This document shows positions 7,007 to 14,516 of a stretch of DNA of 64,000 nt, in pieces. The notes beneath the pieces were generated by a model. It searched no databases. It was not told the origin of the DNA and worked only from the letters and a program-made list of their open reading frames with translations. Location: assembly GCF_000307105.1 (NCBI RefSeq), contig NC_018645.1, positions 1,562,578 to 1,626,577 of the forward strand. The letters are read 5' to 3'. The DNA is from Desulfobacula toluolica Tol2 (GTDB lineage: Bacteria > Desulfobacterota > Desulfobacteria > Desulfobacterales > Desulfobacteraceae). The position numbers were made by a program, and so were the translations under genes. Positions within the stretch are counted from its first letter, which is position 1. Every line of letters starts with the position of its first letter.

Positions 7007-9292
7007 ATGGCAGTTTCAATTATTGATTCTATTGGCAACACCCCTATTGTTGAAATAACACATATGAATCCTGAAAAAGGGGTGAGAATTTTTGCCAAAC
7101 TTGAATATATGAATCCCGGCGGTTCAATCAAGGATCGGGCAGCCCTCTATATGATCAACGAGGCGGAAAAATCCGGTGAATTAACCCCTGATAAAATCGT
7201 TATCGAAGCAACCAGCGGGAACACGGGTATCGGACTGGCCATGATCTGTGCCGTCAAAGGATATAAAATTGCGCTCACCATGGCTGAAAATGCCAGTGCT
7301 GAGCGGATAAGTATTTTGCGCGCAAGGGGGGCACAGATTATTTTAACCCCCAAGCATCTCGGGTCTGATGGTGCAATTGAAGAAGCCTACAGGCTTGCCC
7401 GTGAGAATCCGGACAAGTATTTTTTGACCGACCAATATAATAATGAAGCCAACTGGAAAGCCCATTATTATACCACGGGGCCTGAAATTATTGAACAGAC
7501 CGGTGGCAAGGTTTCTTGTGTGGTTGCCACCATCGGGACCAGCGGAACCCTGATGGGTCTTTCCAGGAGCTTGAAAGAGTTTAACAAGGATATCCAGATC
7601 GTATGTGCTGAGCCGTATTTAGGGCATAAGATTCAGGGACTCAAAAATATGAAGGAGTCTTACACTCCTGAGATCATGGACAAAACCCGCCTGGATAAAA
7701 AAATTAATATTGATGATGATACTGCGTTTGAGACAGCCCGAAATCTTGCTGTAAAAGAAGGGCTTTTTGTCGGAATGAGCAGTGGTGCTGCCATGGCGGT
7801 TGCCATTGAAGAAGCGCGAAATATTAAAAAAGGCGTTATTGTGGTGATCTTCCCGGACAGTGGTGAGCGGTATCTGTCCACCACTCTTTTTTGTGTGGAA
7901 AAACATATTGCCCTGTCACTTTTTAATACGCTGTCAAAATCCAAGGTGGTATTTGAACCGCTTGAAAAAGAAAAAATTTCCATATACACCTGCGGTCCCA
8001 CTGTTCATGAAAGGCTCAATATCGGTCAGCTCAGGCGGTATGCTTTTACGGATTTGCTCATAAGATACATTGAATACCATAAAATTGCCGTCAACCATGT
8101 GGTTAATATCACGGATTATGACGATAAGACGATTCAAGGTTCCCAAAAAGCCGGGATGACCCTTCCCGAGTTTACGCAGACCTATATTGATTTTTTCAAG
8201 CAAGATCTTTCAAAATTGAATATCCGTTCGGCTGATGCCTATCCTAAAGTATCAGACCATTTTGATGAAATGGTTGATCTGGCAAAACAATTGCATTCAA
8301 AACAGCATGCCTATGAAAAATTGCATTCCCTGTATTTTGATATTGCCAGTCTGCCGGAGTATGGTGATTTTTCAAGTACTGATCTGGATAAGATAAAAAT
8401 CGGTGCAACAGTTGATCTTGACGAGTATGAAAAACAAAACCCAAAAGATTTTACATTGTTAAAAAGGGTTCGTCTTTCAGAACTCAAAAGAGGTGTGGGG
8501 ATCAAGACCCAATGGGGCAATGTTAGACCTTCTTTGCATTTGCAATGTGCGGCCATTGCCATGAAGTTTTTAGGAGAGTCGTTTGATATCCAAACCGGCA
8601 GCCGGGAACTTGTTTTTCCTCATCATGAAAATGAAGTCGCCATTGCAAGGTCTGCAAAGGGGGCAAGTCTTGCCCGGTACTGGCTGCATTGTGATCCTGT
8701 TCATTATGACGGGTCTTTGGGTGCGCCAAAAATAGAAACAATGACACTTGATGAGCTTGAAAATCAGGGGTGGGCCCTTAAAACCATTCGGTTCTGGCTG
8801 ATTTCCAATCATTACAGGAAAACCCTGGTATTATCAAAAAAATCCTTGACTCAGGCAGGATATACCTTGGATAAAATTAACCGATGCCTTGCTACCTTGA
8901 GTGCCATTGAGCAGGGAAATCATTATGAAGAGATTGATCAATTAATATACAATATAAAATCATCGTTTCTTGAATCCATGGAGGATGATTTAAAAATATC
9001 CGGTGTTGTTTTTTCATTGCTGGCAAATGTAAAAACCATTAACCGCTTGATCAATGAGAATTCAATTGATCCTGACAGCGCCCAAAAACTGTTGCATTGC
9101 TTTAAAGAAATTGATTCTGTTCTTCAGATTTTTAATTTTGATAAAAAAACGAAATATTCAAATGCAATTCAAGATCTATTAAGAAAACGTGATTGCGCAA
9201 GAGAGCAAAATGACTGGGAACTGGCTGACAAGATTCGAGAACAGTTAACAGCGTTGGGCATCAGCATTCATGATAAAAAGGTGGAGCCATGA
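7007..9292 (+). CDS. Fusion of cysteine synthase (CysK/CysM type) and a degenerate cysteinyl-tRNA synthetase domain
   Basis: A 761-residue two-part enzyme. Residues 1 to about 305 are a PLP-dependent O-acetylserine sulfhydrylase. They show NPGGSIKDR with the PLP lysine at 42, TSGNTG at 69-74, the phosphate-binding GTSGT at 177-181 and SSGAAMA, so this half looks active. Residues from about 306 are cysteinyl-tRNA-synthetase-like: YTCGPTV at about 328, the second zinc cysteine at about 514 and FPHHENE at about 537-543 are kept. However, HIGH reads NIGQ (338-341), and the KMSKS position reads GAPKIETM (572-579). The frame is continuous across the junction, with no internal start signal. The next gene overlaps it by 4 bases. 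Either half-product or a true bifunctional enzyme is possible; aminoacylation is doubtful. Confidence 0.88.
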   Translation: MAVSIIDSIGNTPIVEITHMNPEKGVRIFAKLEYMNPGGSIKDRAALYMINEAEKSGELTPDKIVIEATSGNTGIGLAMICAVKGYKIALTMAENASAERISILRARGAQIILTPKHLGSDGAIEEAYRLARENPDKYFLTDQYNNEANWKAHYYTTGPEIIEQTGGKVSCVVATIGTSGTLMGLSRSLKEFNKDIQIVCAEPYLGHKIQGLKNMKESYTPEIMDKTRLDKKINIDDDTAFETARNLAVKEGLFVGMSSGAAMAVAIEEARNIKKGVIVVIFPDSGERYLSTTLFCVEKHIALSLFNTLSKSKVVFEPLEKEKISIYTCGPTVHERLNIGQLRRYAFTDLLIRYIEYHKIAVNHVVNITDYDDKTIQGSQKAGMTLPEFTQTYIDFFKQDLSKLNIRSADAYPKVSDHFDEMVDLAKQLHSKQHAYEKLHSLYFDIASLPEYGDFSSTDLDKIKIGATVDLDEYEKQNPKDFTLLKRVRLSELKRGVGIKTQWGNVRPSLHLQCAAIAMKFLGESFDIQTGSRELVFPHHENEVAIARSAKGASLARYWLHCDPVHYDGSLGAPKIETMTLDELENQGWALKTIRFWLISNHYRKTLVLSKKSLTQAGYTLDKINRCLATLSAIEQGNHYEEIDQLIYNIKSSFLESMEDDLKISGVVFSLLANVKTINRLINENSIDPDSAQKLLHCFKEIDSVLQIFNFDKKTKYSNAIQDLLRKRDCAREQNDWELADKIREQLTALGISIHDKKVEP

Positions 9293-10260
9293 CAATAAAA
9301 TTTTTATTTTTCCCATTCACTCATATTACACAAAATCAGTTGGACACTTTGTTAACTTTTTTACCCTTATTTCACCATTTGCCTGTCAGTCCTGATTTTA
9401 AGCAGGATCAAACGCTGCAGAACTTATTTGAACAAGGAAAAATCACCCCGTTTTTTTCATCACGCAATGAGCTTGAGCCGGTTGAACAAAAATTTGAACA
9501 ATATCTTGCATGGGCCAGTATCCATAAGGGAAATCAAGTAAATCTTAAATCTCTTCTAAGGGACACTCCTTATTTTACAAGTGATACCCATGTAACTGCC
9601 ATAAAATCTCAAATCAAAGGAACTCAAGGAGGTATTGTCTCGGCTGAGTCGGTTGAATCAGATGAATCTGTTTTGCAACGCGATTTATTGTTTTTAAAGA
9701 TGGCGCAACTGTGTGATGAGCAGAATGAGCGCATTGATCTGGAGTTGAAAAATCTGGATAAAACCCGTGAAAAAATGGTTTCAGCCTTGCGCGGTTTAGA
9801 AGAACCCCCAAGTGAAGCCCAATCTTGTAAAACAGGCGATCGTCAGGATTTTGGAGCTGTAATGACCCGGGAACGGATCAGTGCCTGGTCAGGGTGTATG
9901 GCGCAAAAAGGGGGAATAAAACCGGACGGTAACATGCCTTTATTTGTTACGACCAGTGAAGCTGTTTTTGATCATCTTGAGTCGAATTGCAAAGATATTG
10001 TAAATACCCTTGACATTGATCAGATAAAAGTGCATGAGAATTGTTGTGAAAACAAAAGCGAGTGGCAACATCAGTTTTGTGATTATTTGATGGATGCCAT
10101 TCAAGGATGTGGCAACCGGGAAAATGATTTGCCTGAAATAAAGGACGGATGTTCTCTTTTCGGGCAGATTAAACTCAGTTATTTTTCCGGCAACGGTATT
10201 AACAATCTCTTTAATATGTCGGATATTCAGATACCTGTATGTTTGATCAAATTAAAGTGA
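9289..10260 (+). CDS. Protein of unknown function coupled to the CysK-CysS fusion
   Basis: A 323-residue soluble protein that I do not recognise. The start ATG overlaps the stop of the fusion gene (ATGA), so the two are almost certainly co-translated. It has no signal peptide or clear membrane segment. A central charged helical stretch (about 140-175) resembles a coiled coil. The C-terminal half carries several scattered cysteines (SGCMAQ, SNCKD, ENCCENK, FCDY, QGCGN, DGCSLF), more than expected for a protein this size. A metal- or thiol-related role alongside cysteine metabolism is a guess. Confidence 0.75.
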   Translation: MTIKFLFFPFTHITQNQLDTLLTFLPLFHHLPVSPDFKQDQTLQNLFEQGKITPFFSSRNELEPVEQKFEQYLAWASIHKGNQVNLKSLLRDTPYFTSDTHVTAIKSQIKGTQGGIVSAESVESDESVLQRDLLFLKMAQLCDEQNERIDLELKNLDKTREKMVSALRGLEEPPSEAQSCKTGDRQDFGAVMTRERISAWSGCMAQKGGIKPDGNMPLFVTTSEAVFDHLESNCKDIVNTLDIDQIKVHENCCENKSEWQHQFCDYLMDAIQGCGNRENDLPEIKDGCSLFGQIKLSYFSGNGINNLFNMSDIQIPVCLIKLK

Positions 10261-10377
10261 TAAAAAAACTTGATTTTAATTAATCACATGTTATAAAGCA
10301 TTTTTTACACAAGATTATATATAAAAGATGGTTTTATAATATAATAATGTTAATTTTTTTTTAAGGAGGCTATTAAA

Positions 10378-10566
10378 ATGGCATTTCATCCAATTGTTGA
10401 CCAGGCAAAATGTGTTGGTTGCGAAGAATGTGTAGACGTATGTCCCGTAGAAGTTTTCGAAATGCAAGATGAAAAATCAGTTCCAGTCAATGCAGAAGAA
10501 TGCATGGGCTGCGAAAGCTGCGTTGAAGTTTGTGAAGAAGATGCTATTGTAGTTGAAGAAGATTAG
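10378..10566 (+). CDS. Small 2x[4Fe-4S] ferredoxin
   Basis: A 62-residue acidic ferredoxin. Two cluster-binding motifs are complete: C-x2-C-x2-C-x3-C at residues 12-22, followed by P, and again at 43-53. In the second motif the proline after the last cysteine is replaced by E. It is preceded by a strong AAGGAGG site and followed by a terminator, so it is monocistronic and probably highly expressed. It is likely a general low-potential electron carrier of anaerobic metabolism; its partners are not encoded nearby. Confidence 0.93.
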   Translation: MAFHPIVDQAKCVGCEECVDVCPVEVFEMQDEKSVPVNAEECMGCESCVEVCEEDAIVVEED

Positions 10567-10601
10567 TTTAAAAAACATCTTACTTGCAATATGCAATAGA
10601 T

Positions 10602-10643
10602 AAAATGCCGGGTGTGATTATGATCACCCCGGCATTTTATTTT
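10602..10643 (+). terminator. Rho-independent terminator after the ferredoxin gene
   Basis: The inverted repeat AAAATGCCGGG / CCCGGCATTTT has a short AT loop and is followed by ATTTTA. It lies 36 bases past the ferredoxin stop. The stem is strong and GC-rich at its core. Confidence 0.8.
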
Positions 10644-10696
10644 ATGGCCGACATTGTGATCAAGCCCAAAAAATATCTTTTCAGGATAAATATTTT

Positions 10697-12520
10697 ATGC
10701 AGAATCAAACAGACAAACGATTTGCTTCACAAACCATCTGCAAAATTCTTATGGCTGCCAAATTGATTTCAGCACAACAGGCCAGGGATCTTTTAAAGAA
10801 TGAGAACAGGGTAAAAAATATTCTCATCAAACAGAAAACCAAACAATCTGATAAAGATGGATCAAAAGGGCATATAGCCGCCCCGGTTTGTTTTGTAGAT
10901 GTTATTTTGTACATGAAAATAGAACGTAAGGATCAGCCATCCCTAATAATTGATGAAGATTTGATTTACCAAACCCTGGCACAAGCCTGGAAAGTACCCT
11001 ATAAAAAAATTGATCCCTTGAAACTTGAACTGAATCTTGTGACAGGAACCATATCAAAATCATTTGCCGCAAAGTATTTGCTGCTGCCGTTAAAGGTCGA
11101 GGAGGGAAAGCTTATTGTCGCAACCCCTGATCCTTTTAATTATGAGGCCATCAAAGATGTCGAGATGGTGTCAAAGCTGAAAGTAAAGACTGTTGTCAGC
11201 TCAAAGTCGGATATTGAAAAACTGATCAATGAATTTTTTGGATTCCAGTATTCCATTTCTGCGGCAGCAGATCTTTTTTCAACAAAAGGGATTGATATCG
11301 GCAACCTTGAACAGTTTGTCAGTTTAAAATCCTTTGATGAGCTTCCCTCAACCGATCAGCATATTGTGAATGCAGTAAATCATTTATTTTCCTATGCCTT
11401 TGATCAAAAAGCCTCTGATATCCATATCGAACCCAAACGAGATATCTGCCTTATCAGGATGAGAATCGACGGGGTACTCAATACCGTATACAAGCTTCCC
11501 AAAAAGCTTCATAATGCCGTGGTCAGCAGGATTAAAACTCTTTCCAGGCTGGATATGGCTGAAAAAAGAAGGCCCCAGGACGGCCGGATTAAAATAGAGC
11601 AACACAACAAAGAGGTTGAAATCAGGGTTTCCACCATCCCGGTGGCGTTTGGTGAAAAAGTGGTGTTAAGAATCATGGATCCTGATGTTCTTTTTCAGGA
11701 CCTGGAAATGCTGGGTTTTTTTAAAGATGATTTTGAAAGATACAAGCAGCTGATTACCCGGCCTTTTGGTATCGTTCTTGTAACAGGGCCAACAGGATCA
11801 GGCAAATCCACCACCCTTTATTCAAGCTTGAAAATGCTGTCTTCACCGGAGGTCAATATTACGACTATTGAAGACCCCATTGAAATGATACATGAGGAAT
11901 TCAACCAGATTGCAGTGCAGCCGATGATTAATGTGACCTTTGATTCCGTCTTGAGAAATATACTTCGACAGGACCCTGATATTATAATGGTGGGTGAAAT
12001 AAGAGATCTTGAAACAGCCCAGGCGGCAGTACAGGCTGCATTAACAGGTCACCTTGTTCTTTCCACGCTTCATACAAATGATGCGGCCTCCACCATTTTC
12101 AGGCTGCTTGATCTGGGGATTCCCCCTTATCTTGTTCATTCCTCATTAAATGGGATTGTGGCACAGCGGCTAGTGAGAAAGATCTGTCCATATTGTGCCC
12201 AGGAAGTTGAAATGGATGCAAAAGATCTTGCCGAACTTGGACTTAATATTAAATCCAAGGGTATGATCCGTCTCAAGCATGGCAAAGGGTGTGTAAAATG
12301 TCGGAACACCGGTTATAAGGGGCGCACGGGGATATATGAAATCATGCCGTATACGGACGCTTTAAAAAGGCTGACCACTTCTGATGTACAATTGGGAAGT
12401 CTGAGAAAAAAAGCTATTGAAGAAGGGCTTGTTCTTGTGCGTCAGAATGGTATTAAAAAAATGCTCAAGGGGCAGACCACATACCAGGAAATCCTGAGGG
12501 TCACCTGGGAACAGGTATAG
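10697..12520 (+). CDS. GspE/PilB-family secretion or pilus-assembly ATPase
   Basis: A 607-residue hexameric ATPase. It has an N-terminal GspE_N-like domain (about 85-190). The ATPase domain carries Walker A GPTGSGKSTT at about 364-373, an Asp box, Walker B and GEIRDLETAQ. A tetracysteine zinc module (CPYC...CVKC) is near residue 495-537. It powers assembly of a pseudopilus or type IV pilus at the inner membrane. It stands alone here, with no pilC, pilM or pilin neighbours, and is distinct from the gspE at the right edge. PilB, MshE or a second GspE cannot be separated by eye. Confidence 0.85.
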   Translation: MQNQTDKRFASQTICKILMAAKLISAQQARDLLKNENRVKNILIKQKTKQSDKDGSKGHIAAPVCFVDVILYMKIERKDQPSLIIDEDLIYQTLAQAWKVPYKKIDPLKLELNLVTGTISKSFAAKYLLLPLKVEEGKLIVATPDPFNYEAIKDVEMVSKLKVKTVVSSKSDIEKLINEFFGFQYSISAAADLFSTKGIDIGNLEQFVSLKSFDELPSTDQHIVNAVNHLFSYAFDQKASDIHIEPKRDICLIRMRIDGVLNTVYKLPKKLHNAVVSRIKTLSRLDMAEKRRPQDGRIKIEQHNKEVEIRVSTIPVAFGEKVVLRIMDPDVLFQDLEMLGFFKDDFERYKQLITRPFGIVLVTGPTGSGKSTTLYSSLKMLSSPEVNITTIEDPIEMIHEEFNQIAVQPMINVTFDSVLRNILRQDPDIIMVGEIRDLETAQAAVQAALTGHLVLSTLHTNDAASTIFRLLDLGIPPYLVHSSLNGIVAQRLVRKICPYCAQEVEMDAKDLAELGLNIKSKGMIRLKHGKGCVKCRNTGYKGRTGIYEIMPYTDALKRLTTSDVQLGSLRKKAIEEGLVLVRQNGIKKMLKGQTTYQEILRVTWEQV

Positions 12521-12556
12521 CATTAAAATTAGCTGCTGGGTGCTGATCATAAGCGG

Positions 12557-13585
12557 TTAATTTACCATATCATCAGTGTGAATGGCATAGGTTGAAGATA
12601 AAATCATAACTGTTGAAGCAATATTCTCGGTATGAAGCACAATCAGTTTTCCGGATTCCAGGTTTTCAAGCTGAATTGAATCGTTCTTTTTTTTCAGCGA
12701 CCAGAGGGTATTATCTGTCAGCTTGTTTTTTCTGAAAATCGAGTAAATCTGTCCGGGTTTAACCTTTGTGCCCGCATCAATAAAAGCAATCCGATAGTCA
12801 TTGATCATTATGTTATTATCTTCGGAACAGATAATTCTTGCATCAATGGGCCCAGGATCATCTTCAACCGTTAATATTGAATCGCGCTTATAATATTCCA
12901 TGATCAAATCATTTTTATAGACAGGCTCATATGCGTTGGTGATCAACCCGGTTGCATACATTTTTTTACGTTCAAGTATTTTTACTTTTGCCTTGATCAG
13001 GTGTTTTACTGCTTTAAAGGTTTTGTCGTTGATTGTTTCTTTAACATCACTGGTCGTGAAAATCTGGTAGATTTTGCCTGGAACCAGTGGCCCTTTTCCT
13101 GATGGTTTGATGTAAATAATGTCATTAGCCGACATCATCAGCTGATCGTCCTTTTCTTTGATAATGCTGCCAAGGGACAGTTGTGCTTTTTTTCTGAGAA
13201 ATCCTATATGATCCATTCCGGAAAGAGAAAAAGAGGTTTCAATCTTGATGGGCATCTTTTTTTCTTTTGTTTTCCGGACCGTTACAATTTTTGGCTTAAT
13301 TGGGGGTGTTTCCTTTAAAAAGATCCTTATTTTTTTTCCGGGGTATATCTGGTGGGGATTTTTTATGTTATCATTCATCTCCCAAAGCCCTGGCCAGTCC
13401 CATTGCGAATTATAAAATTTTTCAGACAAATCCCACAAGGTATCTCCTTTTTGTATGGTATAATAAAACCCTGAGTCCTCGCCTATTATAAATTTTTTAT
13501 CATCTCCAGCAAATCCTGTCGAACATAAAGCAACTGCCCAAATGGTGAAAGCAAAAGCTGCTGTCATTGTTCCCTGGTTTCGCAT
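12557..13585 (-). CDS. Secreted LysM-domain protein
   Basis: A 342-residue exported protein. A signal peptide (AAFAFTIWAVALCSTGFAG) is followed at about residues 40-95 by one LysM motif (YYTIQKGDTLWDLSEKFYNSQWDWPGLWEMN..IYPGKKIRI), which binds peptidoglycan. The remaining 240 residues hold repeated beta-rich segments with the phrases KPGQIYSIF and VPGKIYQIF, so a duplicated small domain is likely. The start is the ATG at 13585, because CAGGAGG lies at the correct distance; the in-frame ATG at 13600 precedes that site. It is convergent with the ATPase gene and divergent from the HD hydrolase. The role in the envelope is unknown. Confidence 0.82.
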   Translation of the reverse strand: MRNQGTMTAAFAFTIWAVALCSTGFAGDDKKFIIGEDSGFYYTIQKGDTLWDLSEKFYNSQWDWPGLWEMNDNIKNPHQIYPGKKIRIFLKETPPIKPKIVTVRKTKEKKMPIKIETSFSLSGMDHIGFLRKKAQLSLGSIIKEKDDQLMMSANDIIYIKPSGKGPLVPGKIYQIFTTSDVKETINDKTFKAVKHLIKAKVKILERKKMYATGLITNAYEPVYKNDLIMEYYKRDSILTVEDDPGPIDARIICSEDNNIMINDYRIAFIDAGTKVKPGQIYSIFRKNKLTDNTLWSLKKKNDSIQLENLESGKLIVLHTENIASTVMILSSTYAIHTDDMVN

Positions 13586-13621
13586 ATTTTCCTCCTGCAT
13601 GGTGCTGGTTTATCTCAAAAA

Positions 13622-13660
13622 CTTGACTTTATTTAACCTCCTGTTCTATAAAAAGTCAAG
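13622..13660. promoter_or_regulatory. Overlapping divergent promoters with a 9-bp dyad
   Basis: CTTGACTTT (13622-13630) and AAAGTCAAG (13652-13660) form a perfect inverted repeat. Read rightward, TTGACT and TATAAA are 18 bases apart (13623-13652), serving the HD gene. Read leftward, a TTGACT and TTAAAT pair about 17 bases apart could serve the LysM gene. The symmetry may reflect the two back-to-back -35 boxes rather than an operator. Confidence 0.5.
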
Positions 13661-13707
13661 AATTGTTGCAAAAGCATGTAATCAAGGTCATAGAATCTGG
13701 AGTGAAA

Positions 13708-14259
13708 ATGAAACAGATTGCCAACTTATTGTTTGAGGCTCGAATGTTAAAGGATCTTGCTCGATCCGGATATGCTTTTCTAGGGTCGGGAAAAGAAAGT
13801 ATTGCTGAACATAGCTTTATAACAGCTTTTATATGCTTTGCCATGGCTAAAATGGATGATGATATTAGTTGTGAGAAATTAGTGACCATGGCATTGATTC
13901 ATGATATTGCAGAGGCGAGAACAGGTGATTTTAACTATGTGGAAAAAAAATATTCAAAGGTTGATGAGGCCAAGGCAGTTTCTCATTTGATAAAGCACAT
14001 TTCTTTTGGTAATGATATAAAAAATCTTATTGATGAATTTAATTCAGGAGAAACAAAAGAGGCAAAATTAGCCAGGGACGCGGATCAGATATCTTTGGTT
14101 CTTGAATTGAAGAAGTTAGATGACACAGGAGCAAAAGGCCTTGAAAAATGGTTTTCAGATGTTCTCAAAAGACTTGAAACGGATATGGGCAAGCAAATGG
14201 CCCAAAGCATAATGGAAACCCGTTGGAATGAATGGTGGATGAATGATGGCTCCGAATAA
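13708..14259 (+). CDS. HD-domain phosphohydrolase (YfbR/5'-deoxynucleotidase-like)
   Basis: A 183-residue protein of the HD superfamily. The metal ligands are visible: H in AEHSFITAF, HD in LIHDIAEARTGD, and D in ARDADQIS. The overall length and the Arg-rich start match YfbR-like 5'-nucleotidases acting on deoxynucleoside monophosphates; the substrate here is inferred. The start is the ATG at 13708 with GGAG five bases upstream, although the frame is open from 13663. It is monocistronic between a divergent LysM gene and a repeat-bearing intergenic region. Confidence 0.82.
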   Translation: MKQIANLLFEARMLKDLARSGYAFLGSGKESIAEHSFITAFICFAMAKMDDDISCEKLVTMALIHDIAEARTGDFNYVEKKYSKVDEAKAVSHLIKHISFGNDIKNLIDEFNSGETKEAKLARDADQISLVLELKKLDDTGAKGLEKWFSDVLKRLETDMGKQMAQSIMETRWNEWWMNDGSE

Positions 14260-14293
14260 CTACCAAGAGCAGATAAATCTGTCATGTAAGTTT

Positions 14294-14388
14294 TTTTATA
14301 TGAAAGTCTTCAAAAATCCAAACAGCGACTTTCATGTTTTGTTATTGGCAAATCTGAGCGAAAGACCAGGTCTGCCCGTGGAAGTTTA
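14294..14388 (+). repeat. Dispersed two-hairpin repeat, copy A
   Basis: Reference copy of a repeat of about 95 bases. The left end is TTTTATATGAAAGTC. Hairpin 1 pairs ATGAAAGTC with GACTTTCAT across an 18-base spacer. A GGCAAA...TCTGCC second arm pair follows, and the right end is near GTGG.AGTTA. It lies in the 257-base space between the HD hydrolase and the HD-GYP gene. Matching copies are at 49.4, 55.7, 56.8 and 60.8 kb. Confidence 0.75.
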
Positions 14389-14436
14389 TATGAAAAAACT
14401 TTCAACCCGCTGAAATTAAATACCTTTTATTATTTG

Positions 14437-14490
14437 TTGTGGCAGGGTGATTTGCCATGGCCGTTATATGAAAATAAGTCCGAATAAATC
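14437..14490 (+). repeat. Partial relative of the dispersed repeat
   Basis: The stretch TTGTGGCAG...TTTGCCATGG...TTATATGAAA matches the sequence that flanks copy E near 49.5 kb on its left (TTGTGGCAG...CTGCCATGG...TTACATGAAA). It therefore looks like a truncated or decayed member that includes an adjacent GGCAG/CTGCC hairpin. Confidence 0.45.
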
Positions 14491-14516
14491 AGGTTTAATG
14501 GATCGTTAAGGATGCT

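Noticed and set aside
7990-9292. A normal, separate cysS gene starting inside the fusion
   Set aside because: There is no ribosome-binding site or start codon at the domain junction, the frame is continuous, and the missing HIGH and KMSKS motifs do not fit a standard cysteinyl-tRNA synthetase.
10584-10766. Small open frame over the ferredoxin terminator
   Set aside because: It is interrupted in function by the terminator hairpin, has no ribosome site and overlaps the start of the ATPase gene.
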